Assembly (NCBI GenBank): GCA_033782935.1
Contig: JAWQEG010001332.1
Coordinates: forward strand, 100,001 to 164,000
Direction of reading: 5' to 3'
Length of the DNA: 64,000 bases
DNA from: Petrolisthes cinctipes
Taxonomy: Eukaryota > Arthropoda > Malacostraca > Decapoda > Porcellanidae
Positions 46,741 to 61,400 of this stretch are shown here, one piece after another. The notes under the pieces were generated by a model. It did not search any database, was not told where the DNA came from, and was given only the letters and a program-made list of their open reading frames with translations. Position numbers and translations under genes: made by a program. The first letter of the stretch is position 1. Each line of letters begins with the position of its first letter.

Positions 46741-49700
46741 ATAACTAAATATTCCAGGCCGCCATCCACTGACCGTTCCTCACACACTGTACTGCACTCA
46801 CTGTGTGTCACGTCACGTGTTGCCAGGCTCGGCAGGCAGTTCACATGTAAATAACTAAATATTCCAGGCCGCCATTCACTGACCGGTCCTCACACACTGT
46901 ACTGCACTCACTGTGTGGCACGTCACGTGTAGCCAGGCACAGCAGGCAGTTCACGTGTAAATAACTAAATATTCCAGGCCGCCATCCACTGATCGGTCAT
47001 CACACATTATACTGCACTCACTATGTGGCACGTCACGTGTAGTCAGGCACAGCAGGCAGTTTACGTGTAAATAACTAAATATTCCGGGCCGCCATCCACT
47101 GACCGGTCCTCACACACTGTAGTGCACTCACTGTGTGGCATGTCACGTGTAGCCAGGCACGGCAGGCAGTTCACGTGTAAATAACTAAATATTCCAAGCC
47201 GCCATCCACCGATCAGTCCTCACACACTGTACTGCACTCACTGTGTGGCACGTCACGTGTAGCCAGGAACAGCAGGCAGTTCACGTGTAAATAACTAAAT
47301 ATTCCAGGCCCAGGCACGGCAGGCATTTCACGTGTAAATAACGAAATATTCCAGGCCCAGGCACGGCAGCCAGTTCACGTGTAAATAACTAAATATTCCG
47401 GGCCGCCATCCACGTTCCGGTCCTCACACACTGTACTGCACTCACTGTGTGGCACGTCACGTGTAGCCAGGCACGGCAGGCAGTTCACGTGTAAATAACT
47501 AAATATTCCAGGGCGCCATCCACTGACCATTCCTCACACACTGTACTGCACTCACTGTGTGTCATGTCACGTGTAGCCAGGCTCGGCAGGCAGTTCACAT
47601 GTAAAAAACTAAATATTCCAGGCCGCCATTCACTGACCGGTCCTAACACACTGTACTGCACTCACTGTGTGGCACGTCACGTGTAGTTAGGCACGGCAGG
47701 CAGTTCACATGTAAAAAACTAAATATTCCAGGCCGCCATTCACTGACCGGTCCTCACACACTGTACTGCACTCACTGTGTGGCACGTCACGTGTAGCCAG
47801 GCACGGCAGGCAGTTCACGTGTAAATAACTAAATATTCTAGGCCGCCATCTACTGACTGGTCCTCACACACTGTAGTGCACTCACTGTGTGTCACGTCAC
47901 GTGTAGCCAGGCACGTCAGGCAGTTCACGTGTAAATAACTAAATATTCCAGGCCGCCATCTACTGACTGGTCCTCACACACTGTACTGCACTCACTATGT
48001 GGAATGTCACGTGTAGCCAGGCACAGCAGGCAGTTTACGTGTAAATAACTAAATATTCCAGGGCGCCACCCAATGACCGTTCCTCACACACTGTACTGCA
48101 CTCACTGTGTGGCACGTCACATGTAGCCAGGCACGGCAGACAGTTCATGTGTAAACAACTAAATATTCCTGGCTGCCACATACTGACCGGTCCTGACACA
48201 CTGTACTGCACTCACTATGTGGCACGTCACGTGTAGCCAGGCACAGCAAGCAGTTTACATGTAAAAAACTAAATATTCCGTGCCGCCATCCACTGACCGG
48301 TCCTCACACACTGTAGTTTACTCACTGTGTGTCACGTCACGTGTAGCCAGGCACGGCAGGCAGTTCACGTGTAAATAACTAAATATTCCAGGCCGCCATC
48401 CACTGACCAGTCCTCACACACTGTACTGCACTCACTTTGTGTCACGTCACGTGTAGCCAGGCTCGGCAGGCAGTTCACGTGTAAATAACTAAATATTCCA
48501 GGCCGCCATCTACTGACCGGTCCTCACACACTGTACTGCACTCACTATGTGGCACGTCACGTGTAGCCAGGCACAGCAGGCAGTTTACGTGTAAATAACT
48601 AAATATTCCAGGCCTAGGCACGGAAGCCAGTTCATGTGTAAATAACTAAATATTCCAGGCCGCCATCCTCTGACCGGTCCTCAAACACTGTACTGACCTC
48701 ACTGTGTGGCGCGTCACGTGTAGCCAGGCACAGCAGGCAGTTCACGTGTAAATAACTAAATATTCCGGGCCGCCATCCACTGACCGGTCCTCACACACTG
48801 TAGTGCACTCACTGTGTGGCACGTCACGTGTAGACAGGCACGGCAGACAGTTCACGTGTAAATAACTATATATTCCAGGCCGCCATCTACTGACCGGTCC
48901 TCACACACTGTACTGCACTCACTATGTGGCACGTCACGTGTAGCCAGGCACAGCAGGCAGTTTACGTGTAAATAACTAAATATTCCGGGCCGCCATCCAC
49001 TGACCGGTCCTCACACACTGTAGTGCACTCACTGTGTGTCACGTCACGTGTAGCCAGGCACGGCAAGCATTTCACGTGTAAATAACTAAATATTTCTGGC
49101 CGCCATCCACCGATCTGTCCTCACACACTGTACTGCACTCACTGTGTGGCACGTCACGTGTAGCCAGGCACAGCAGGCAGTTCACGTGTAAATAACTAAA
49201 TATTCCAGGCCCAGGCACGGCAGCCAGTTCACGTGTAAATAACTAAATATTACAGGTCGCCATCCACTGACCGGTTCTCACACACTGTACTGCACTCACT
49301 GTGTGTCACGTCACGTGTAGCCAGGCAACGCAGGCAATTCACGTGTAGCCAGGCAAGGCAGGCAGTTCATGTGTAAATAACTAAATATTCCAGGCCGCCA
49401 TTCGCTGACCGGTCCTCACACACGAAACTGCACTCATTGTGTGGCACGTCACGTAAAGCCAGGCACGGCAGGCAGTTCACGTGTAAATAACTAAATATTC
49501 CAGGCCCAGGCACGGCAGCCAGTTCACGTGTAAATAACTAAATATTCTAGGCCACCATTCACTGACCGGTCCTCACACACGAAACTGCACTCATTGTGTG
49601 GCACGTCACGTAAAGCCAGGCACGGCAGGCAGTTCACGTGTAAATAACAAAATATTCCATGCCCAGGCACGGCAGCCAGTTCATGTGTAAATAACTAAAT

Positions 49701-52700
49701 ATTCCAGGCCTAGGCACGGCAGGTAGTTCACGTGTAAATAACTAAATATTCCAGGCCGCCATCCACTGATCGTTCATCACACACTGTACTGCACTCACTA
49801 TGTGGCACGTCACGTGTAGCCAGGCACAGCAGGCAGTTCACGTGTAAATAACTAAATATTCCAGGCCGCCATCCACTGACCGGTCCTCACACACTGTACT
49901 GCACTCACTGTGTGGCACGTCACGTGTAGCCAGGCACGGCAGGCAGTTCACGTGTAAATAACTAAATATTCCAGGCCGCCATCCACTGACCGTTCCTCAC
50001 ACACTGTACTGCACTCACTGTGTGGCACGTCACGTGTAGCCAGGCACGGCAGGCAGTTAACGTGTAAATAACTAAATATTCCGGGCCGCCATCCACTGAC
50101 CGGTCCTCACACACAGTAGTGCACTCACGGTGTGGCATGTCACGTGTTGCCAGGCACGGCAGGCAGTTCACGTGTAAAAAACTAAATATTCCAGGCCGCC
50201 ATCCACCGATCAGTCCTCACACACTGTACTGCACTCACTGTGTGGCACGTCACGTGTAGCCAGGCACAGCAGGCAGTTCACGTGTAAATAACTAAATATT
50301 CCAGGCCCAGGCACGGCAGGCATTTCACGTTTAAATAACTAAATATTCCAGGCCGAGGCACGGCAGCCAGTTCACGTGTAAATAACTAAATATTCCAGGC
50401 CGCCATCCACTGACCGGTCCTCTCACACTGTAGTGCACTCACTGTGTGTCACGTCACGTGTAGCCTGGAACGGCAGGCAGTTCACGTGTAAATAACTAAA
50501 TATTCCAGGCCGCCATCCACTGACCGGTCCTCACACACTGTAGTGCACTCACTGTGTTGCACGTCACGTGTAGCCAGGCAACGCAGGCAATTCACGTGTA
50601 GCCAGGCAAGGCAGGCGGTTCATGTGTAAATAACTAAATATTCCAGGCCGCCATCCACTGACCGTTCCTCACACACTGTACTGCACTCACTGTGTGTCAC
50701 GTCACGTGTTGCCAGGCTCGGCAGGCAGTTCACATGTAAATAACTAAATATTCCATGCCGCCATTCACTGACCGGTCCTCACACACTGTACTGCACTCAC
50801 TGTGTGGCACGTCACGTGTAGCCAGGCACAGCAGGCAGTTCACGTGTAAATAACTAAATATTCCAGGCCGCCATCCACTGATCGGTCATCACACATTGTA
50901 CTGCACTCACTATGTGGCACGTCACGTGTAGTCAGGCACAGCAGGCAGTTTACGTGTAAATAACTAAATATTCCGGGCCGCCATCCACTGACCGGTCCTC
51001 ACACACTGTAGTGCACTCACTGTGTGGCAAGTCACGTGTAGCCAGGCACGGCAGGCAGTTCACGTGTAAATAACTAAATATTCCAACCCGCCATCCACCG
51101 ATCAGTCCTCACACACTGTACTGCACTCACTGTGTGGCACGTCACGTGTAGCCAGGAACAGCAGGCAGTTCACGTGTAAATAACTAAATATTCCAGGCCC
51201 AGGCACGGCAGGCATTTCACGTGTAAATAACTAAATATTCCAGGCCCAGGCACGGCAGCCAGTTCACGTGTAAATAACTAAATATTCCGGGCCGCCATCC
51301 ACGGTCCGGTCCTCACACACTGTACTGCACTCACTGTGTGGCACGTCACGTGTAGCCAGGCACGGCAGGCAGTTCACGTGTAAATAACTAAATATTCCAG
51401 GGCGCCATCCACTGACCATTCCTCACACACTGTACTGCACTCACTGTGTGTCATGTCACGTGTAGCCAGGCTCGGCAGGCAGTTCACATGTAAAAAACTA
51501 AATATTCCAGGCCGCCATTCACTGACCGGTCCTCACACACTGTACTGCACTCACTGTGTGGCACGTCACGTGTAGTTAGGCACGGCAGGCAGTTCACATG
51601 TAAAAAACTAAATATTCCAGGCCGCCATTCACTGACCGGTCCTCACACACTGTACTGCACTCACTGTGTGGCACGTCACGTGTAGCCAGGCACGGCAGGC
51701 AGTTCACGTGTAAATAACTAAATATTCTAGGCCGCCATCTACTGACTGGTCCTCACACACTGTAGTGCACTCACTGTGTGTCACGTCACTTGTAGCCAGG
51801 CACGGCAGGCAGTTCACGTGTAAATAACTAAATATTCCAGGCCGCCATCTACTGACTGGTCCTCACACACTGTACTGCACTCACTATGTGGAACGTCACG
51901 TGTAGCCAGGCACAGCAGGCAGTTTACGTGTAAATAACTAAATATTCCAGGGCGCCACCGAATGACCGTTCCTCACACACTGTACTGCACTCACTGTGTG
52001 GCACGTCACATGTAGCCAGGCACGGCAGACAGTTCATTTGTAAACAACTAAATATTCCTGGCTGCCACATACTGACCGGTCCTGACACACTGTACTGCAC
52101 TCACTATGTGGCACGTCACGTGTAGCCAGGCACAGCAAGCAGTTTACATGTAAATAACTAAATATTCCGTGCCGCCATCCACTGACCGGTCCTCACACAC
52201 TGTAGTTTACTCACTGTGTGTCACGTCACGTGTAGCCAGGCACGGCAGGCAGTTCACGTGTAAATAACTAAATATTCCAGGCCGCCATCCACTGACCGGT
52301 CCTCACACACTGTACTGCACTCACTTTGTGTCATGTCACGTGTAGCCAGGCTCGGCAGGCAGTTCACGTGTAAATAACTAAATATTCCAGGCCGCCATCT
52401 ACTGAACGGTCCTCACACACTGTACTGCACTCACTATGTGGCACGTCACGTGTAGCCAGGCACAGCAGGCAGTTCACGTGTAAATAACTAAATATTCCGG
52501 GCCGCCATCCACTGACCGGTCCTCACACACTGTAGTGCACTCACTGTGTGGCACGTCACGTGTAGACAGGCACGGCAGGCAGTTCACGTGTAAATAACTA
52601 TATATTCCAGGCCGCCATCTACTGACCGGTCCTCACACACTGTACTGCACTCACTATGTGGCACGTCACGTGTAGCCAGGCACAGCAGGCAGTTTACGTG

Positions 52701-55409
52701 TAAATAACTAAATATTCCGGGCCGCCATCCACTGACCGGTCCTCACACACTGTAGTGCACTCACTGTGTGTCACGTCACGTGTAGCCAGGCACGGCAAGC
52801 ATTTCACATGTAAATAACTAAATATTTCAGGCCGCCATCCACCGATCGGTCCTCACACACTGTACTGCACTCACTGTGTGGCACGTCACGTGTAGCCAGG
52901 CACAGCAGGCAGTTCACGTGTAAATAACTAAATATTCCAAGCCCAGGCTCGGCAGGCATTTTACGTGTAAATAACTAAATATTCCAGGCCCAGGCACGGC
53001 AGCCAGTTCACGTGTAAATAACTAAATATTACAGGCCGCCATCCACTGACCGGTTCTCACACACTGTACTGCACTCACTGTGTGTCACGTCACGTGTAGC
53101 CAGGCAACGCAGGCAATTCACGTGTAGCCAGGCAAGGCAGGCAGTTCATGTGTAAATAACTAAATATTCCAGGCCGCCATTCGCTGACCGGTCCTCACAC
53201 ACGAAACTGCACTCATTGTGTGGCACGTCACGTAAAGCCAGGCACGGCAGGCAGTTCGCCAGGCACGGCAGGCAGTTCACGTGTAAATAACTAAATATTC
53301 CATGCCCAGGCACGGCAGCCAGTTCACGTGTAAATAACTAAATATTCTAGGCCACCATTCACTGACCGGTCCTCACACACTGTACTGCACTAACTGTGTG
53401 GCATGTTGCGTGTAGCCAGGCACGGCAGACAGTTCATGTTTAAACAACTAAATAATCCAGGCTGCCACATACTGACCGGTCCTCACACACTGTACTGCAC
53501 TCACTATGTGGCACGTCACATGTAGCCAGGCACAGCAGGCAGTTTACATGTAAATAACTAAATATTCCGTGCCGCCATCCACTGACCGGTCCTCACACAC
53601 TGTAGTTTACTCTCTGTGTGTCACTTCACGTGTAGCCAGGCACGACAGGCAGTTCACGTGTAAATAACTAAATATTCCAGGCCACCATCCACTGATTGGT
53701 CCTCACACACTGTACTGCACTCACTGTGTGGCACGTCACGTGTAGCCAGGCACAGCAGGCAGTTCACGTGTAAATAACTAAATATTCCATGCCCAGGCAC
53801 GGCAGCCAGTTCATGTGTAAATAACTAAATATTCCAGGCCTAGGCACGGCAGGTAGTTCACGTGTAAATAACTAAATATTCCAGGCCGCCATCCACTGAT
53901 CGTTCATCACACACTGTACTGCACTCACTATGTGGCACGTCACGTGTAGCCAGGCACAGCAGGCAGTTCACGTGTAAATAACTAAATATTCCAGGCCGCC
54001 ATCCACTGACCGGTCCTCACACACTGTACTGCACTCACTGTGTGGCACGTCACGTGTAGCCAGGCACAGCAGGCAGTTCACGTGTAAATAACTAAATATT
54101 CCAGGCCGCCATCCACTGACCGTTCCTCACACACTGTACTGCACTCACTGTGTGGCACGTCACGTGTAGCCAGGCACGGCAGGCAGTTAACGTGTAAATA
54201 ACTAAATATTCCGGGCCGCCATCCACTGACCGGTCCTCACACACAGTAGTGCACTCACGGTGTGGCATGTCACGTGTTGCCAGGCACGGCAGGCAGTTCA
54301 CGTGTAAAAAACTAAATATTCCGGCCGCCATCCACCGATCAGTCCTCACACACTGTACTGCACTCACTGTGTGGCACGTCACGTGTAGCCAGGCACAGCA
54401 GGCAGTTCACGTGTAAATAACTAAATATTCCAGGCCCAGGCACGGCAGGCATTTCACGTTTAAATAACTAAATATTCCAGGCCGAGGCACGGCAGCCAGT
54501 TCACGTGTAAATAACTAAATATTCCAGGCCGCCATCCACTGACCGGTCCTCACACACTGTACTGCACTCACTGTGTGGCACGTCATGTGTAGCCAGGCAC
54601 GGCAGGCAGTTCACGTGTAAATAACTAAATATTCCATGCCGCCATCTACTGACTGGTCCTCACACACTGTAGTGCACTCACTGTGTGTCACGTCACGTGT
54701 AGCCAGGCACGGCAGGCAGTTCACGTGTAAATAACTAAATATTCCAGGCTGCCATCTACTGACTGGTCCTCACACACTGTACTGCACTCACTATGTGGAA
54801 CGTCACATGTAGCCAGGCACAGCAGGCAGTTTACGTGTAAATAACTAAATATTCCAGGGCGCCACCCAATGACCTTTCCTCACACACTGTACTGCACTCA
54901 CTGTGTGGCACGTCACATGTAGCCAGGCAATGCAGGCAGTTCACGTGTAAATAACTAAATATTCCAGGCCACCATCCACTGACCGGTCTTTACACACTGT
55001 ACTGCACTCACTGTGTGGCACGTCACATGTAGCCAGGCAATGCAGGCAGTTCACGTGTAAATAACTAAATATTTCAGGCCACCATCCACTGACCGGTCTT
55101 TACACACTGTACTGCACTCACTGTGTGGCACGTCACATGTAGCCAGGCAATGCAGGCAGTTCACGTGTAAATAACTAAATATTCCAGGCCACCATTCACT
55201 GACCGGTCCTTACACACTGTACTGCACTCACTGTGTGGCATGTCACGTGTAGCCAGGCACAGCAGGCAGTTCACGTCTAAATAACTAAATATTCCATGCC
55301 CAGGCACGGCAGCCAGTTCACGTGTAAATAACTAAATATTCCAGGCCTAGGCACGGCAGGCAGTTCACGTGTAAATAACTAAATATTACAGGCCGCCATC
55401 CACTGATCG

Positions 55410-58400
55410 GTCATCACACACTGTACTGCACTCACTATGTGGCACGTCACGTGTAGCCAGGCACAGCAGGCAGTTCACGTGTAAATAACTAAATATTCCA
55501 GGCCGCTATCCACTGACCGGTTCTCACACACTGTACTGCACTCACTGTGTGGCACGTCACGTGTAGCCAGACACGGCAGGCAGTTCACGTGTAAATAACT
55601 AAATATTCCATGGCGCCATCCACTGACCATTCCTCACACACTGTACTGCACTCACTGTGTGTCACGTCACGTGTAGCCAGGCTCGGCAGGCAGTTCACAT
55701 GTAAATAGCTAAATATTCCAGGCCGCCATTCACTGACCGTTCCTTACACACTGTACTGCACTCACTGTGTGGCACGTCACGTGTAGCCAGGCATGGCAGG
55801 CAGTTCACGTGTAAATATCTAAATATTCCAGGCCGCCATCCACTGATCGTTCCTCACACACTGTACTGCACTCACTGTGTGTCACGTCACGTGTAGCCAG
55901 GCTCGGCAGGCAGTTCACGTGTAAATAACTATAAATATTCCAGGCCGCCATCCACTGATCGTTCCTCACACACTGTACTGCACTCACTGTGTGTCACGTC
56001 ACGTGTAGCCAGGCTTGGCAGGCAGTTCATGTGTAAATAACTAAATATTCCAGGCCGCCATCTACTGACCGGTCCTCACACACTGTACTGCACTCACTAT
56101 GTGGCACGTCACGTGTAGCCAGGCACAGCAGGCAGTTTACGTGTAAATAACTAAATATTCCAGGCCCAGGCACGGCAGCCAGTTCATGTGTAAATAACTA
56201 AATATTCCAGGCCGCAATCCACTGACCGGTCCTCACACACTGTACTGCACTCACTGTGTGGCGCGTTACGTGTAGCCAGGCACAGCAGGCAGTTCACGTG
56301 TAAATAACTAAATATTCCGGGCCGCCATCCACTGACCGGTCCTCACACACTTTAGTGCACTCACTGTGTGGCACGTCACGTGTAGCCAGGCACGGCAGGC
56401 AGTTCACGTGTAAATAACTAAATATTCCAGGCCGCCATCCACTGACCGTTCCTCACACACTGTACTGCACTCACTGTGTGTCACGTCACGTGTAGCCAGG
56501 CTCGGCAGGCAGTTCACATGTAAAAAACTAAATATTCCAGGCCGCCATCCACCGATCAGACCTCACACACTGTACTGCACTCACTGTGTGTCACGTTACG
56601 TGTAGCCAGGCACAGCAGGCAGTTCACGTGTAAATAACTAAATATTCCAGGCCCAGGCACGGCAGGCATTTCACGTGTAAATAACTAAATATTCCAGGCC
56701 GAGGCACGGCAGCCAGTTCACGTGTAAATAACTAAATATTCCAGGCCGCCATCCACTGACCGGTCCTCACACACTGTACTGCACTCACTGTGTGGCACGT
56801 CACGTGTAGCCAGGCACGGCAGGCAGTTCACGTGTAAATTACTAAATATTTCAGGCCCAGGCACGGCAGCCAGTTCACGTGTAAATAACTAAATATTCCA
56901 GGCCGCCATCTACTGACTGGTCCTCACACACTGTAGTGCACTCACTGTGTGTCACGTCACGTGTAGCCAGGCACGGCAGGCAGTTCACGTGAAAATAACT
57001 AAATATTCCAGGCCGCCATCTACTGACTGGTCCTCACACACTGTACTGCACTCACTATGTGGAACGTCACGTGTAGCCAGGCACAGCAGGCAGTTTACGT
57101 GTAAATAACTAAATATTCCAGGGCGCCACCCAATGACCGTTCCTCACACACTGTACTGCACTCACTGTGTGGCACGTCACATGTAGCCAGGCACGGCAGA
57201 CAGTTCATGTGTAAACAACTAAATATTCCTGGCTGCCACATACTGACCGGTCCTGACACACTGTACTGCACTCACTATGTGGCACGTCACGTGTAGCCAG
57301 GCACAGCAGGCAGTTTACATGTAAATAACTAAATATTCCGTGCTGCCATCTACTGACCGGTCCTCACACACTGTAGTTTACTCACTGTGTGTCACGTCAC
57401 GTGTAGCCAGGCACGGCAGGCAGTTCACGTGTAAATAACTAAATATTCCAGGCCGCCATCCACTGATCGGTCCTCACACACTGTACTGCACTCACTGTGT
57501 GGCACGTCACGTGTAGCCAGGCACAGCAGGCAGTTCACGTGTAAGTAACTAAATATTCCATGCCCAGGCACGGCAGCCAGTTCACGTGTAAATAACTAAA
57601 TATTCCAGGCTAGGCACGGCAGGCAGTTCACGTGTAAATAACTAAATATTCCGTGCCGCCATCCACTGACCAGTCCTCACACACTGTAGTGCACTCACTG
57701 TATGTCACGTCACGTGTAGCCTGGAACGGCAGGCAGTTCACGTGTAAATAACTAAATATTCCAGGCCGCCATCCACTGACCGGTCCTCACACACTGTAGT
57801 GCACTCACTGTGTGGCACGTCACGTGTAGCCAGGCAACGCAGGCAATTCACGTGTAGCCAGGCAAGGCAGGCAGTTCATGTGTAAATAACTAAATATTCC
57901 AGGCCGCCATTCGCTGACCGGTCCTCACACACGAAACTGCACTCATTGTGTGGCACGTCACGTGTAGCCAGGCACGGCAGGCAGTTCACGTGTAAATAAC
58001 TAAATATTCCAGGCCCAGGCACGGCAGCCAGTTCGCATGTAAATAACTAAATATTCCAGGCCACCATTCACTAACCGGTCCTCACACACTGTACTGCACT
58101 CACTGTGTGGCACGTCATGTGTAGCCAGGCAAGGCAGACATTTCATGTGTAAATAACTAAATATTCCAGGCCTCCATATACTAACCGGTCCTCACACACT
58201 GTACTGCACTCACTCTGTGGCACGTCACGTTTAGCCAGGCACGGCAGGCAGTTCACGTGTAAATAACTAAATATTCAGGGCCGCCATCCACTGACCGGTC
58301 CTCACACACTGTACTGCACTTACTGTGTGGCACGTCACGTGTAGCCAGGCACGGCAGGCAGTTCACGTGTAAATAACTAAATATTCCAGGCCGCCATCCA

Positions 58401-61400
58401 CTGACCGTTCCTCACACACTGTACTGCACTCACTGTGTGGCATGTCACGTGTAGCCAGGCACGGCAGGCAGTTCACGTGTAAATAACTAAATATTCCAAG
58501 CCGCCATCCACCGATCAGTCCTCACACACTGTACTGCACTCACTGTGTGGCACGTCATGTGTAGCCAGGAACAGCAGGCAGTTCACGTGTAAATAACTAA
58601 ATATTCCAGGCCCAGGCACGGCAGGCATTTCACGTGTAAATAACTAAATATTCCAGGCCCAGGCACGGCAGCCAGTTCACGTGTAAATAACTAAATATTC
58701 CGGGCCGCCATCCACGGTCCGGTCCTCACACACTGTACTGCACTCACTGTGTGGCACGTCACGTGTAGCCAGGCACGGCAGGCAGTTCACGTGTAAATAA
58801 CTAAATATTCCAGGGCGCCATCCACTGACCGTTCCTCACACACTGTACTGCACTCACTGTGTGTCATGTCACGTGTAGCCAGGCTCGGCAGGCAGTTCAC
58901 ATGTAAAAAACTAAATATTCCAGGCCGCCATTAACTGACCGGTCCTCACACACTGTACTGCACTCACTGTGTGGCACGTCACGTGTAGTTAGGCACGGCA
59001 GGCAGTTCACATGTAAAAAACTAAATATTCCAGGCCGCCATTCACTGACCGGTCCTCACATACTGTACTGCACTCACTGTGTGGCACGTCACGTGTAGCC
59101 AGGCACGGCAGGCAGTTCACGTTTAAATAACTAAATATTCCAGGCCCAGGCACGGCAGCCAGTTCACGTGTAAATAACTAAATATTCCAGGCTGCCATCT
59201 ACTGACTGGTCATCACACACTGTACTGCACTCACTATGTGGCACGTCACGTGTAGCCAGGCACAGCAGGCAGTTCACGTGTAAATAACTAAATATTCCAG
59301 GCCGCCATCCACTGACCGGTTCTCACACACTGTACTGCACTCACTGTGTGGCACGTCACGTGTAGCCAGACACGGCAGGCAGTTCACGTGTAAATAACTA
59401 AATATTCCATGGCGCCATCCACTGACCATTCCTCACACACTGTACTGCACTCACTGTGTGTCACGTCACGTGTAGCCAGGCTCGGCAGGCAGTTCACATG
59501 TAAATAGCTAAATATTCCAGACCGCCATTCACTGACCGTTCCTTACACACTGTACTGCACTCACTGTGTGGCACGTCACGTGTAGCCAGGCATGGCAGGC
59601 AGTTCACGTTTAAATATCTAAATATTCCAGGCCGCCATCCACTGATCGTTCCTCACACACTGTACTGCACTCACTGTGTGTCACGTCACGTGTAGCCAGG
59701 CTCGGCAGGCAGTTCACGTGTAAATAACTATAAATATTCCAGGCCGCCATCCACTGATCGTTCCTCACACACTGTACTGCACTCACTGTGTGTCACGTCA
59801 CGTGTAGCCAGGCTTGGCAGGCAGTTCATGTGTAAATAACTAAATATTCCAGGCCGTCATCAACTGACCGGTCCTCACACACTGTACTGCACTCACTATG
59901 TGGCACGTCACGTGTAGCCAGGCACAGCAGGCAGTTTACGTGTAAATAACTAAATATTCCAGGCCCAGGCACGGCAGCCAGTTCATGTGTAAATAACTAA
60001 ATATTCCAGGCCGCAATCCACTGACCGGTCCTCACACACTGTACTGCACTCACTGTGTGGCGCGTTACGTGTAGCCAGGCACAGCAGGCAGTTCACGTGT
60101 AAATAACTAAATATTCCGGGCCGCCATCCACTGACCGGTCCTCACACACTTTAGTGCACTCACTGTGTGGCACGTCACGTGTAGCCAGGCACGGCAGGCA
60201 GTTCACGTGTAAATAACTAAATATTCCAGGCCGCCATCCACTGACCGTTCCTCACACACTGTACTGCACTCACTGTGTGTCACGTCACGTGTAGCCAGGC
60301 TCGGCAGGCAGTTCACATGTAAATAACTAAATATTCCAGGCCGCCATTCACTGACCGGTCCTCACACACTGTACTGCACTCACTGTGTTACACGTCACGT
60401 GTAGCCAGGCACGGCAGGCAGTTCACGTGTAAATAACTAAATATTCCAGGCCGCCATCCACTGATCGGTCATCACACATTGTAGTGCACTCACTGTGTGG
60501 CATGTCACGTGTAGCCAGGCACGGCAGGCAGTTCACGTGTAAAAAACTAAATATTCCAGGCCGCCATCCACCGATCAGACCTCACACACTGTACTGCACT
60601 CACTGTGTGTCACGTTACGTGTAGCCAGGCACAGCAGGCAGTTCACGTGTAAATAACTAAATATTCCAGGCCCAGGCACGGCAGGCATTTCACGTGTAAA
60701 TAACTAAATATTCCAGGCCGAGGCACGGCAGCCAGTTCACGTGTAAATAACTAAATATTCCAGGCCGCCATCCACTGACCGGTCCTCACACACTGTACTG
60801 CACTCACTGTGTGGCACGTCACGTGTAGCCAGGCACGGCAGGCAGTTCACGTGTAAATTACTAAATATTTCAGGCCCAGGCACGGCAGCCAGTTCACGTG
60901 TAAATAACTAAATATTCCAGGCCGCCATCTACTGACTGGTCCTCACACACTGTAGTGCACTCACTGTGTGTCACGTCACGTGTAGCCAGGCACGGCAGGC
61001 AGTTCACGTGAAAATAACTAAATATTCCAGGCCGCCATCTACTGACTGGTCCTCACACACTGTACTGCACTCACTATGTGGAACGTCACGTGTAGCCAGG
61101 CACAGCAGGCAGTTTACGTGTAAATAACTAAATATTCCAGGGCGCCACCCAATGACCGTTCCTCACACACTGTACTGCACTCACTGTGTGGCACGTCACA
61201 TGTAGCCAGGCACGGCAGACAGTTCATGTGTAAACAACTAAATATTCCTGGCTGCCACATACTGACCGGTCCTGACACACTGTACTGCACTCACTATGTG
61301 GCACGTCACGTGTAGCCAGGCACAGCAGGCAGTTTACATGTAAATTACTAAATATTCCGTGCCGCCATCTACTGACCGGTCCTCACACACTGTAGTTTAC

